Assembly: GCA_003427395.1 (NCBI GenBank)
Contig: BFEA01000935.1
Coordinates: 48,009-78,150 of the forward strand
Length of the DNA stretch: 30,142 nt
From: Chara braunii
Lineage: Eukaryota; Streptophyta; Charophyceae; Charales; Characeae
Direction: 5' to 3'
Shown: positions 9,791-19,178 of the stretch, in pieces
How positions within the stretch are numbered: position 1 is the first letter of the stretch
How the letters are laid out: the number at the start of each line of letters is the position of its first letter
The notes under the pieces: model-generated
The model's database searches: none
Told to the model about the DNA's origin: nothing
What the model saw: only the letters and a program-made list of their open reading frames with translations
Position numbers and translations under genes: made by a program

Positions 9791-11480
9791 CATGAACATA
9801 AAGATAATGATAATGACAACTTGAGATTATGAAAGAAGAGGCTGACATGAGCTTTAATATGATGGTGCTATCAACTTTCTCCCTATGTTACCTCGACGCC
9901 CACCGTTGAGGGCCCAATCCTTCTGCTTATACACCACTCAGATTGAGGAGATGCTCTACTTGCTTTGCTCTTTTTTACTACTCACGGCCTACCCAAAACA
10001 CCGAAAATCCAAACAAGACCTCCCTTAGTACCACGTAGGAGAAACTCAGGATAACTCAATAGATACCAAAAACCCCTCTCACCAAAAAAATTGTTGGTAC
10101 CCTTCCTAAGGCATTGGGCCTCCGGTAGCTACAACGCGGCGCTTGGCTCTCACCTAATAGCCGAATGAAAAGAAAAAAAAATTCAAAGAAACAATTTACG
10201 TGATCCCTGATCGACAACTCTCCTTATGAAAACAATATTTTTATTGGCTTTTAATTTGATCTTTCGAGAAACGACAAAACAACGTCCGCCTTTCCACTGT
10301 CAAGCGGAGTCAGAGGTCCCAGACGTATTCAGAGGCGGCGCACTACGTTGAGTTTGGACTTAAGCAACATTGGGAACTGATCCTGCAGGGGTGGGCCACA
10401 ACCGTCCTGTTACGCTTGGGCAGGCTAGGCCATATCAGCATGTGGTACTCAGCACGTAAGGGGCAATCGCACAACGCATACCAATTCGAGAATCAGATTC
10501 CATACGTCACGCCCCTCCCTCCTTTTTATCCATCTTATCCCAACTTTGATCATACGACTTCGAATCTTAAACTTTCTGAATTTTTCAAGAAGGGTGAGAA
10601 CATTCCAACTCAATACGCTCTCGTCATTGGAGATGGAGGAGATGCTCTGGACAGTATTGCCTATGGTTCCAAAACGAGCGGTCGTAGGGTCGTATGATGC
10701 GAAATCCTTCTAAATCCAGAAATTGAGGGGTTGGTCCCCCCACATAGCGCCCGAATTCTTGAACTTGTAACTCGTGAGGATAGGTGTCTTTTTCTCAATA
10801 ATTATTAACCTTCTCTCAGGGAAATCAACGATCCCCATGTTGGGGTCAGTTCGTTCGAGCTTTAGGCCTACTGGGTAACACGAAGTCACTCGGTCCAATA
10901 TTTATTCGTCCTATTCCTTACGGGCAGTATCTGGTCGTTTGAAGATAGAAACGATAAACAAGTCGACAACATATTTTTTTTCCGTAATGAGTTTGGAATA
11001 GTTTCCGATCGAATTCAGAAACTGATTTTAAGAGAACATGCATAGAACACAGGTGAGTGCAGAGCTGGCCCGCCCTCCCATGGGTATCCCACACTTTTAT
11101 CACAGTATTTGGTCGGAGACCTGAAAGAACGTATTCTCAAGATGAAAATTTGTTAGTGAAACCAAACTGAACAGACTTCCAAATTGATTCCCCTTGAGAC
11201 TTCCGAAAAGAGACGACCTAACCACAATTTTAAACCCGGATCCAGTTGATCCATTTGAAAGTAAACAGGCTCGTGATCCACTGAACTGCCCGTTGGATCT
11301 CAGAATGGGGTAATTGAGTGAGTGAAGATGTCTTTGATGCCATATGTACGTGCGATAATACCAATATCATTCTGTGTCAGTTGTTTGTTGATCACTTCGG
11401 TTTTCTGTTTTAATCAGTTAATCGAGTGTACATTGAAGTGAGGAATCATGATTTTTTGGATGAGGAAATTCAGTGCTATG
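9791..11480. other. Unassigned region, no supported gene
   Basis: Nothing recognisable was found on either strand. An open frame at 10416-10697 (plus, 93 codons, containing the proline/tyrosine-rich segment IPYVTPLPPFYPSYPNF) is the only one with protein-like composition. I do not recognise it, and it has no supporting neighbours. The stretch 9791-10200 may be the untranslated or gag side of retrotransposon B on the minus strand, but no similarity was visible. Confidence 0.4.
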
Positions 11481-11488
11481 AATCCCCC

Positions 11489-11630
11489 CCGGGGGCGGCT
11501 TTGTGCGGCCTAGGCCGCGATCCCACGACCATCAAAGAAAAAAAAGAAAAAAAAAAAACTGAAAAAACAATATGTTATGCAGAAACATATGCTGAACAAC
11601 TTTTGCCTTGTGGTCATATCCGAAAACGTT
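11489..11630 (+). repeat. Fragment carrying the shared TIR-element core, GC-palindrome arm
   Basis: From left to right are a C7G5 block (about 11485-11496), the 14-bp perfect palindrome GCGGCCTAGGCCGC (about 11506-11519) and A-rich runs. These are followed by CTGAAAAAACAATATG and, about 30 bases further on, AACAACTTTTGCCTTG. The latter two pieces match, in inverted orientation and similar spacing, the interior of the TIR elements at 12784-13130 and 19179-19577. This looks like another copy or fragment of that family with a different arm word. Its right limit is unclear. Confidence 0.45.
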
Positions 11631-11690
11631 ACTGAATTTAAAATAAAAAATCACATAAGTTCCATGTTTTTTTCTTGAAAGAAAAAACCA

Positions 11691-11887
11691 TGGTTACCCC
11701 GGACCCGGACCCGGACAGAGCATGATATCCGGCCGAACCTGCGTCCGGAAAATTTCGGAAAAAAAAAAGAAAAAAAAAAAGAGGGAGGAAGAAGAAGAAG
11801 AAGAGAAGAAAAGAAAAGGTTACAGAAGGTTTAGAGACAGGGAGTGAATTGGGCCCTACATACCTCAAGGCAGTATCCAGCCTTTGC

Positions 11888-11952
<65 letters not shown>

Positions 11953-12072
11953 CGTGCGTGTGTGTGTGTCTGTGTGTGTGTGTGTGTGTCTGTCGCTCTC
12001 TCTTTCTATCTGTCTCTTTCTGTCTGTTTGTCTGTCTGCGTGTCTGTCTTTCTTTGTCTGCCTGTCTTTCCG

Positions 12073-12141
<69 letters not shown>

Positions 12142-12388
12142 GACACACACACACACACAATCAGAATCAGTTTCAGCCCGGTCCTCTTCGGCTTTCTGAA
12201 AGGGCCGGAAAATAGTCAAAAAATCCCCAAACAATTTTTTGGATGTGGGCCATGAACGAACCACCCTCCCCAATTTTTTTTTTTTTTTTTTTTTTAATTC
12301 CGGACCTACCGGACCGGACGTCCGCCCGAACATCCAGACGCAGATGGTCCGGAATGGGTTCCGGACGTCCGGACGGTAACCATGAAAA
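11691..12388. mobile_element. TIR element with CCGGAC-word arms enclosing a microsatellite
   Basis: The left arm starts CATGGTTACC and continues with CGGACC/CCGGAC words. The right arm is the imperfect reverse complement, ending GGTAACCATG after GGACGTCCGGAC. A second matching segment, CTGCGTCCGGA against CTGCGTCTGGA, lies deeper in both arms. The left arm leads into an A-rich run and the right arm begins after a long T run, so the interior is bounded by A and T tracts. The interior is almost wholly compound microsatellite. A-rich sequence abuts both ends, so a target duplication cannot be judged. No protein is encoded. Confidence 0.55.
11891..12161 (+). repeat. Compound (TC)n-(TG)n-(TC)n-(CA)n microsatellite
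   Basis: Pure TC dinucleotides at 11891-11945 are followed by TG-rich and CTGT/CTTT-interrupted sequence to about 12070. A second TC run reaches about 12136, and a short ACAC run ends near 12159. The long translated frames here (SLSLSL or RERERE) are artefacts of the repeat and not genes. Confidence 0.95.
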
Positions 12389-12599
12389 AAACAAAAAAAC
12401 AGCTTTTGCCTCAGAAAAATTACTTTTTATTTTACTTTTTTAATTCGAAGACGAAGTAAAAAAATAAAATAAAAAATTGTGCAATTTAGATTTCGAAAAG
12501 ATCTACAACCCCATATTTTTTATTTGATTTTTGGAGAATTTTTGAAGTCTAAACAAATTCCTGAAAGTCGCGGTCGCACCCAACCGCGGCCGGAGCCGC

Positions 12600-12621
12600 G
12601 GCGGCCGTGATCACGGCCGCC
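12600..12621. repeat. 22-bp perfect GC-rich palindrome
   Basis: The central 20 bases are GCGGCCGTGATCACGGCCGC, with a matching G/C pair outside. It lies in a GC-rich patch (about 12567-12655) with further CCGCGG and CGGCCG words, in an otherwise AT-rich surrounding. It might be an arm of a repeat like the one at 11489 or part of the coding remnant that starts next to it. Confidence 0.7.
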
Positions 12622-12774
12622 CTCCGAGCTCGACCCCGTGGACGCGTCCGCGAGTGTTTCGTAGATTCAGTGTGGTTGATAGGATTCCTGATGCGGTCCT
12701 AAAGAGGCTGGAAGAAGATGGCACAATCAGGCGTTTTTTTAGTTTGTCATTTTCCTTAGTAAGGATAAAGGCAT

Positions 12775-12783
12775 GTTGCAGCC
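12775..12783. repeat. Left target-site duplication (9 bp)
   Basis: GTTGCAGCC here against CTTGCAGCC at 13131-13139: one mismatch. Confidence 0.65.
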
Positions 12784-13130
12784 TGTGTAGCACACTGAAC
12801 ATGTTCGGAGCTTTTCCGAACATCCAAACATGATTGGGTGTTCGGCCAAACGCCACCCAAACGTGTTCGGCCGAACATATTAAAAAAAAAAAAAAAAAAA
12901 AAAAACAATTTAAAATTTTTAACTCGAGTTTGNTTNNAAATTTNACCATACCTCCAAGGCAAAAGTTGTTTGTATTATTATTTTACATAACGTATATAGT
13001 TTTCAGATTTTTTGGAGAACTTGTTTTTTTTTTTTTTCTTATGTTCGCGTTCGAAGAGTTTCGACGCTCGTTCGTGTTCGGTCCCGAACGTTCGGGTTCG
13101 GTCACCGAACCCGAACACGATGCTATACAG
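12784..13130. mobile_element. 347-bp TIR element with TTCGG/CCGAA-word arms, 9-bp target duplication
   Basis: The left end TGTGTAGCACACTG and the right end (reverse complement CTGTATAGCATCG) form imperfect terminal inverted repeats. Flanks 12775-12783 and 13131-13139 share TTGCAGCC, giving 8 of 9 matching bases. The arms consist of repeated GTTCGG/CCGAAC words, for example GTGTTCGGCCGAACAT near 12862. Inside the arms come a poly-A run (about 12881-12904), a core (12951-13015) shared with the element at 19179, and a poly-T run (about 13023-13037). A 9-bp duplication suggests Mutator-like mobilisation. The element splits the minus-strand ORF remnant. Four N bases lie at 12933-12944. Confidence 0.75.
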
Positions 13131-13139
13131 CTTGCAGCC
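13131..13139. repeat. Right target-site duplication (9 bp)
   Basis: CTTGCAGCC, the partner of 12775-12783. Confidence 0.65.
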
Positions 13140-13779
13140 CTTCAAGTGGATTCCACTTCGCAATGCGTCCGAGTTTCAGTTCGTCATGTCATGCACGACA
13201 AGTTCTTTTCATTTATCAGACTTGTCATAGTTTGAATTATCAAGGTATATCATCTTAAGCCCTGCCTCGTGCAGAACGAGGCATTCCACCCATGTTTCAC
13301 TTGTATTTCGGTCGAGGGGAGACAACACCAGCCCATTAAGGGTTTGTCTAACCCCTACAACGTACTCATTTAGGACACACCCTTCCTTCCTTCCTTCCCT
13401 GACTTTACACACGTTGCGCTGCTCAACATGCATCCGCGCAGCAGTCAGTCCCATAGTGCGAGGCAATCCCGTGCCTCGTTGCAGGCGTGATCCTCACAAT
13501 CTTTACTAACTCTTGTATCGGGGAACGGTGCATTGTTATAATTAAAAAGGAATGGGTGAATCCCAGGTATGCCGCTGATCTTAACCACGATGTATTCGTT
13601 CATTTATGCATGTCGAATTCCGCACAGCAACACTCAAAGGTGCTGCTTTTTTAGTGCAACTTGTGGTTTTGCACGATGCGACCAACCGAGCTGGCTTTGA
13701 GCCAGAAGGTCTGTGTCCTTCCTATATACAGGTTAGCTAGCAACATAGGTAGGATGTTACCCCGAATCCAATTCTTAAC

Positions 13780-14028
13780 TTAATTTTCAGCTTTAACCTT
13801 ATTTACAGTCCTACAAAATGGAATTCTTACAATGAAGTTGGCGCGAAGGTTCACCCCAAATTTATTTTTCAATATATTCGTAAGGATACCATGTACGATC
13901 TGCCTAGCTTGTTGCTGGTTAAGAGTCTTGACACCATTACTAAGCTCAACGAGTTCGTCTAGACTAAGTCGATACAAGTCATTGTGCTTCCACGGTGCTC
14001 TTAACAAAGCCATAAGTTCGACTTTCAT
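13780..14028 (-). pseudogene. Middle segment of the Chara-like ORF
   Basis: About 82 codons: MKVELMALLRAPW at the start, LYRLSLDELVELSNGVK in the middle, and ILKNKFGVNLRANFIVRIPF near the end. I recognise the pattern of a short helical region followed by KFGVNL and a V-x-V-P-F strand from the Chara-like repeat ORFs mentioned above, by memory only. It keeps one frame without stops and is flanked by broken sequence on both sides. Confidence 0.4.
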
Positions 14029-15153
14029 TTGAATTTTTTTATTACTGTCTGTAAGAGTTCATTAATACGCCAGTTTCCACATGATTTAATGATGGATTTT
14101 GCATTTTTAAGTAACAATTTAACACCATCCTTTTCGATATTTAAAATTCGAATAATAAACTTACAACTTACAAGCCATCATGCTTTAAGCCAATAGTGAC
14201 CTTGATTAGTCGGAATCACAATTTGCTTGCTTGTGATTCTTTTTGTGATAAAGTTTCAATACAAAGAGCAAGTCAGGGGTTTGCCTAGCGTCAATAAATT
14301 CACAGCAAAAAATTTGAGGTTCAACAAACTTCAGGGCTAGGAGCGTATGCTGATTCTTTAAGGTTTTCCTGTGTCGACGATGTTTCTATTTGCGTTTCCT
14401 CCCTTTGTTGCTAAGACCGGGGTTCTGGCTTTTGATGATTGTCTGTTTCGTTTCTTCAATTACATAATTTTCCTTAAACAAGATCGGAATAAACACATAG
14501 TATGCAGTCCTAACTTTCCTTAGCCAACCAGGAACTTTCTGTTTACTAACTCCTTTAACCGCACAAATATGTGCAGTCCAACATTCCTTGAGTGTTCATA
14601 TGGTTTTCTCGACATATGTTAGGCGCTGGCTCAAAGAAATATGAGCGTAAACACAACCGGAAGGTGCGAGCATGTGGTTCCAGTCTTGTACGGAAAACCT
14701 AAACCAGGATTTGACAAAGGATTTGCTCCAAGCGATCTCTCCTCTAAGAGCGGATAGTAGGATCCCCTCGTTTCAAAGGTTTGTCCTCATTCATCATATC
14801 GACATATTCCTTCAGGTCAATCCGGGCTAGCTCCGAGGCGCCCAACTCCTTTCTGAAATACTAGACTTGCTTCTCCTTGCATAGCTCTTGAATCCAAATG
14901 TAGCGAAGCGAGTTGCAGAACTCAAGGCGCAACTTCATATAGGCGGCTAGCTTACCTTCGTCCGCTTCTTCATCAGTATGATCACCATACCCGCTCCTTG
15001 CGAGGTCATTGTCCTCGCCTTCGGTCTCGATCCCTTGCTTATCGACGGGCTCATTCGCAGGGCCCTTCGATGCCCGAGATCTTGAACAAGGACGATAAGT
15101 TGTTTCTTGATGTTAGCAAATTCGTTGTTGTTCTCTTACTTCGGTTGTAGATT

Positions 15154-15618
15154 CTACTTGACCTCTTGCAGTCCGCCCGCCACGTCTTCCTCCTCAGTGA
15201 TCTCGATCCTCTTAGATCGGGAGTCTGGCTTGGCTCGGGGCTTGACTCGACTTCCTTTAGTTGATGGTTCCGCGGGGGTACGCTTCCCTCCCCTCTTACA
15301 CTTCTCGCTACTCGTGGGTTCGGGGCTCTCCTTCTCAAGCGTCAATTTCTCAGCCTGGAGCTCCTCTAACTCTTGCTTCTCCTCATCAATAAGCTTCACT
15401 CTTTTGTCCACTGCTTTGAGCTTGTCAGAGATGGGTTTCAACGAGTTTCCTATGGTCGAAGTGACCCAGACTCGTATCTCGTCGAACTTGTCACTGTGTC
15501 GTGCAGGTTCACGTTTTGGTTTTTTGGTGAGGTCAACGATCCTGACCCCAAACCTTCTTACGTACAACGACTCTTTTTTTGGCCACTTGAAGTGCCTTGT
15601 CAGTCTTGATTCCTTCAA
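15154..15618 (-). pseudogene. N-terminal charged segment of the Chara-like ORF
   Basis: This is the longest single open piece of the remnant, about 154 codons. It runs from FKWPKKESLYV through FDEIRVWVTSTIGNSLKPI, a predicted coiled segment KRVKLIDEEKQELEELQAEK, and a basic Ser/Pro/Lys-rich stretch. It ends with RIEITEEEDVAGGLQEVK. The preceding segment with NAFPGLGN lies in another frame (about 15621-15712), so a frameshift near 15615 separates them. The coil and basic tract would fit a Gag-like or nucleic-acid-binding N-terminal region. Function is inferred only. Confidence 0.5.
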
Positions 15619-15715
15619 GAATCTCCATATATTCCTTAGTCAAGTAAGCCCGATTGCCAAGCCCTGGGAATGCATTTGCCGCAGGTCCCTTCCCGTTCGA
15701 TTGTTGCCGCTCATT

Positions 15716-16528
15716 CGAACGTTCGCTCCCAAGTCCCTCGGAGCTTTAATGGTTAGCAGCTCGCGGGCGATCTACTGGAATTGTCACCGGCCATTGTCCT
15801 ACGACTAGCTAATTCTGAAAACCCCAAGCGAGGCTGGAGTTGTGGATACGGCCTATGTTACCGAACGTACATGTACGAGGTCTTTCCGTACGAAATGTAC
15901 AGGTAATATCTATATGCGAACCTATACGTCATGTACGCCCTCCTATGGGGTCCTAAAAAAAACCCAAAAAAATAATTTGTGCTGCAACAGCACAAAGCAA
16001 ACAACACTTGGTTGAGCGTCATCTGCAGATTCTTACTAGCTAAGCCCCCTTGGTGCGGGCGGTGCGGGCTACACCCACAAAAATAAGAAATGTTGTAGGC
16101 AATCTGACACAAACCACTCACATAAACTCAAAGAGACTTAAAAAAAAAATAAAAAAAATCAAAGGGTAATAAAGAATAGCCAAAAACTGACTACGAAGTC
16201 TGAGTTAAACTCACGAATTAAAAAAGTGACAAATTGGGGGGGGGAGGAGTAAGAGAAAGGGCGAGGGGAGACAAAGACAAACAAAGAGAGACATAAAGAG
16301 AGAGAGAAAGATGGAGACATACGCAGAGATCGAGAGTGAGAGAGAGGAGCAACAAAAAAGAAAAGAACAAAGAAAGATCAACACGAGTATACAAAGAAAA
16401 TAAGTTTAATACAAAGATCTATCGTTCCATTAAAGTCAACAAGTGACCCTTGTATGATCAAGGCACAATTATTGCATAATGAAATACACCTTGACTTAAA
16501 AAAACGCAATAATATTAAGTCAAAATTG

Positions 16529-16530
<2 letters not shown>
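15716..16530. other. Non-coding stretch with a GTAC-word block and purine-rich DNA
   Basis: Between 15863 and 15935 the words GTACATGTAC, CCGTACG, ATGTACAGG and CATGTACG are iterated. This is followed by an A-rich run and AAACAACACTTGGTTGAG (about 15998-16015), which resembles the shared TIR-element core. This could be a half of another word-arm element. From 16230 to 16375 the plus strand is strongly purine-rich (GA and GAGAGA words), flanking the (TC)n tract that follows. No gene is seen. Confidence 0.4.
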
Positions 16531-16532
<2 letters not shown>

Positions 16533-16615
<83 letters not shown>

Positions 16616-16670
16616 NNNNNNNNNNNNNNNTCTCTCTCTCTCTCTTTCAATCTCTCTTTCTCTCTCTCTT
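16533..16670 (+). repeat. (TC)n microsatellite containing an assembly gap
   Basis: TC dinucleotide runs with a few CAAT and TTT interruptions. Fifteen N bases at 16616-16630 mark unresolved length. The frames through it are repeat artefacts. Confidence 0.95.
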
Positions 16671-16713
16671 TGTATGCCCCCTCCCCACTGACCCCCCCAT
16701 TTATTTGTCTCTC

Positions 16714-16842
16714 TCTTCCTATCTCTCTTATAAGGGCAATTTCTTAACTGAAACTGAAGTTGACCATAAAAAAATATGTCATTAAGGCAACGTCTGGACG
16801 GCCGTCCAATCAACATCTTTGTCTTCCTATCTCTTTTATAAG
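16714..16842 (+). repeat. Pair of 21-bp direct repeats (16714-16734 and 16822-16842)
   Basis: Both copies read TCTTCCTATCTCTYTTATAAG with one difference, 108 bp apart. Between them lies the 14-bp palindrome TGGACGGCCGTCCA (16795-16808). The sequence follows the end of the minus-strand coding block, so it may belong to the 3' part of the Helitron or to a separate small repeat. Confidence 0.6.
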
Positions 16843-16949
16843 ATCAATCAACTTTCGTCACTGGAACGATATTCTTGCAACACCTCACGAACATAAACTC
16901 GTTGCAACACTTTGCGATAATACTCCTCAAAAGTTTTGAATTGATGCTG

Positions 16950-17700
16950 TCATCGCCGATTGTAATCGAGATGAATTGCAACATCCACACATCTCCCAGT
17001 GTTCATGCTCGTATTCAATTTCACTGCTGCTTCCACAATATCTTGCACCGTGTGAGAACTGTCAAGATAGGATAGGTGTGCAAGTGTCTTTTTGGGACCA
17101 ATAGGCTCAAAAGAGTTATACATGGTAATGTTAAAATTAGAAGAACTTGGTTGTTCCAAGGGTCCTGTATGGACATGCAGATGGTCTCTTAATGACGTAA
17201 GAGTTGACACAACACAACTGATAGGAGACGGAGTAGCCGTTGCGGCCGGTAAAGCAGAAACAACAACAAAAGTAGTGACAATCGACATTGATGTATAGGA
17301 CGGTGGAGCATAATCCGCAAGACGTAAAATTTTGAGGAGATGCTGCTTGAAGGGGGAGTCTAGGGACCGATGCGGAATGAGGAGTGGAAGAAGCAACTAC
17401 AGAAGGAATTCTTTTAAGAAACTGTTGTATCCGTGCATATCTGTGAAAGGGCTGAGGAATCGTCCCTTCGATCGGACAATGTGAGAAATAAATTGTCAGC
17501 CTAGTAATCTCCTCATTAAACAGAGCAATGAACTCATCGTTCAAAAACGATTGCAACATAGAAAAAACCTCCAAATCCGAAATATTCAACGGGTCTGAAG
17601 GAAGAGGGGATCGTTGTTCCAACCGCATATTAGTGACTATGTTTTTTTCCCCCTCGAGGAAGTTTTTCCATATATGTCCATATTTTACGACTGTGGCACT
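16950..17700 (-). pseudogene. In-frame and shifted continuation of the 17701-18519 ORF
   Basis: After the TAA the same frame continues without a stop from 17700 to about 17137, giving SATVVKYGHIWKNFLEGEK, then a hydrophobic helical segment around FSMLQSFLNDEFIALFNEEI and RYARIQQFLKRIPS. Composition suggests that the true frame then shifts near 17330-17390 to the one ending at 16950. That frame contains FEPIGPKKTLAHLSYLDSSHTVQDIVEAAV and ends NRR-stop. Together with 17701-18519 this would make one protein of about 510 residues interrupted by one stop and one frameshift, or an mRNA with introns I cannot place. Confidence 0.4.
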
Positions 17701-18519
17701 TTAAACAAACATTTCAAAAAGCACCTCAATCAAGACATTTTGCATGCCAACCTTCTTCACATCGTCAAACCATCTAGCAAGGTAAGCACGAGGATTAGGA
17801 GTGCGGATTGTAGGTGCATCGTTATCATCGGACACAACCACCACCCCCAAACGATCTTGTGGTTGCGATATGAAGCAAACATATTTTTCGTGTCCACTGC
17901 GTTGAGATTGCGATAACGAATCACGAGCATGTGCAAGTCCAGCGACCCGTCGATAAAATGAAAGAGATCCAAGCGCACCGACAGGGACCTCATTCAGCGC
18001 TCTCTTAACCCGAGTTCCGGTTTCAACAACAATAGGTTGTCGTCCCGCCTGATTATTAACGAATGTAGGCTCGATCATTCCCTCAACCAAAAAATTATTT
18101 TTTCCATCATGATGTGCTCTTCTTTTGGACGTAGAATCAACACAATTGTTTTTTGAATAACCAGTAACATCATCATCTTCGACATTGGGAAATGTAGGGT
18201 TATTAGGCCTACCCGAAAAACCTCTGCGTGAAGCATCCCCATCCGCACGACAACCGTTATCACCCTCCTTCATAAACATATTATCAGCATCCGCAAGGGT
18301 ATTCCCTCCTGAACATTGATGTTCAACTTCACCAAGAGGAGCATGATCGCCCCGAGCGTATTCACTTCTAAGATTGACCGACCTCTCATCATTTCCACTT
18401 TTTTTCGACCACTCGGAATCTTTAGCTCCAACTTTTGACGTAACATTCGTATCATATTGAGTGGTATTGCTGATTGTCATTGCTTTCCTCTTAGCACGAG
18501 TGTCATACTTATGCGACAT
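17701..18519 (-). CDS. Unrecognised 272-codon ORF downstream of the Helitron helicase
   Basis: I chose the ATG at 18519 (MSHKYDTRAKRK), the first Met in the frame. The upstream part of the frame has no ATG and lies across an acceptor-like tract (TTTTTTATTTGCAG, ending at 18531). The protein is hydrophilic, with a basic N-terminus, an acidic/Asn-rich middle (FPNVEDDDVTGYSKNN) and a short conserved-looking end (RAYLARWFDDVKKVGMQNVLIEVLFEMFV region). The helicase stop is at 18598-18600 on the same strand, 78 bp away, so it is probably carried by the Helitron. A TAA ends it at 17701-17703, yet the same frame stays open for 187 further codons. No domain was recognised and no function is assigned. 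Confidence 0.5.
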   Translation of the reverse strand: MSHKYDTRAKRKAMTISNTTQYDTNVTSKVGAKDSEWSKKSGNDERSVNLRSEYARGDHAPLGEVEHQCSGGNTLADADNMFMKEGDNGCRADGDASRRGFSGRPNNPTFPNVEDDDVTGYSKNNCVDSTSKRRAHHDGKNNFLVEGMIEPTFVNNQAGRQPIVVETGTRVKRALNEVPVGALGSLSFYRRVAGLAHARDSLSQSQRSGHEKYVCFISQPQDRLGVVVVSDDNDAPTIRTPNPRAYLARWFDDVKKVGMQNVLIEVLFEMFV

Positions 18520-18597
18520 TCGAGAGTCGCCTGCAAATAAAAAATATGACGGAATTATTTGGAATGTCAAGGCTCGACCGACAAAAGAAAGAATGAC

Positions 18598-19169
18598 CTA
18601 TCCCAAAAGTTCATGATATACAATATTCTTCGTTAAGAACTTGTTATCAGGTAACGCAACACGGATGTTGTTGGGGTGGTCAACACGCGACAAAGCAACG
18701 TACAGTTGACCATACGCAAAAACCGGTTTGCGTAACGGTTTGTCCTTGTGACTTGTTAATCTTTATAGCAAAAGCAAGACGGACTGTAAATTGTCTCCTA
18801 CACCATTTGAACCCAGTGGTCTCACTATCGCTTGTTAGATCAATCTTGAGGATCAGTGTTGTCTTACCCGTGTGCATTATTGTCACTTCCAACAAATCAT
18901 CACTAACGATCTTCTTCATAATCAACCTTGTACCGTTGCAAAATTATTGCTTCGGTGATAAATTTCACAAAAGCATCACAGACGCACCAATTTTTAGGCG
19001 CAACTTGTGAGGTGGAAGGAAATATTTGTCGAGAGAGTTTAAGAACTCCTGCTCAATACGGAGTCTAGTATCATCAGAATCAGGATAATTAACGTTGAAA
19101 AGTTAACTCACCTTCCCGAGAAGTCGTTAAAAACACCGTTGTTAACAAAACCGGCATCGTCATTAGCAT
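18598..19169 (-). pseudogene. Helitron helicase, C-terminal part
   Basis: The PIF1-like helicase unwinds DNA during rolling-circle transposition. From 19169 the minus strand reads HANDDAGFVNNGVFNDF (the usual N-D-x-V-x-x-I-N region). It then has a stop and shift, FLPPHKLRLKIGASVMLL (normally L-P-P-H-x-L-x-L-K-x-G-x-P-V-M-L-L-R-N-L), FCNGTRL, and FKWCRRQFTVRLAFAIKINKSQGQTV (motif V/VI region with INKSQGQT). The end is SRVDHPNNIRVAL, then TKNIVYHELLG and a TAG stop at 18598-18600. This ending is typical of Helitron helicases, so the C-terminus is complete although frames are broken. Confidence 0.85.
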
Positions 19170-19178
19170 GGTATAGAA
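19170..19178. repeat. Left 9-bp target-site duplication
   Basis: GGTATAGAA, one mismatch to 19578-19586. Confidence 0.7.

Larger units (their letters stand above)
12621..15715 (-). pseudogene. Decayed ORF of an abundant Chara-like repeat family (possibly Penelope-like)
   Basis: Minus-strand coding pieces in order are 15715-15051, 15050-14040, 14028-13780, 13466-13209 and 13180-12621. The first contains NAFPGLGNRAYLTKEY, then VWVTSTIGNSLKPISDKL and a Lys/Glu-rich coil. The middle contains EFCNSLRYIWIQELC and SELARIDLKEYVDMM. The next contains LSLDELVELSNGVKTL and LKNKFGVNL, and the next SPLDRNTSETWVECLVLHE. The last, once the insertion at 12784-13130 is skipped, reads LQHAFILTKEND. From memory these segments recall a multi-copy Chara braunii protein type whose C-terminal half may be a Penelope-like reverse transcriptase. 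That link is unverified. Stops and frameshifts break every part. Confidence 0.5.

Noticed and set aside
11638-12333. 231-codon minus frame and several plus frames of over 110 codons through the microsatellite
   Set aside because: The translation is RERERE/SLSLSL from (TC)n, with no coding evidence.
15107-15808. 233-codon plus-strand frame
   Set aside because: It is antisense to the minus-strand remnant, which has recognisable segments and coil-like composition. The plus frame is a Ser/Leu-rich shadow.
16790-16810. TGGACGGCCGTCCA palindrome as the 3' hairpin of the Helitron
   Set aside because: The following minus-strand sequence gives CTTA, not CTRR, and no AT target context was confirmed.
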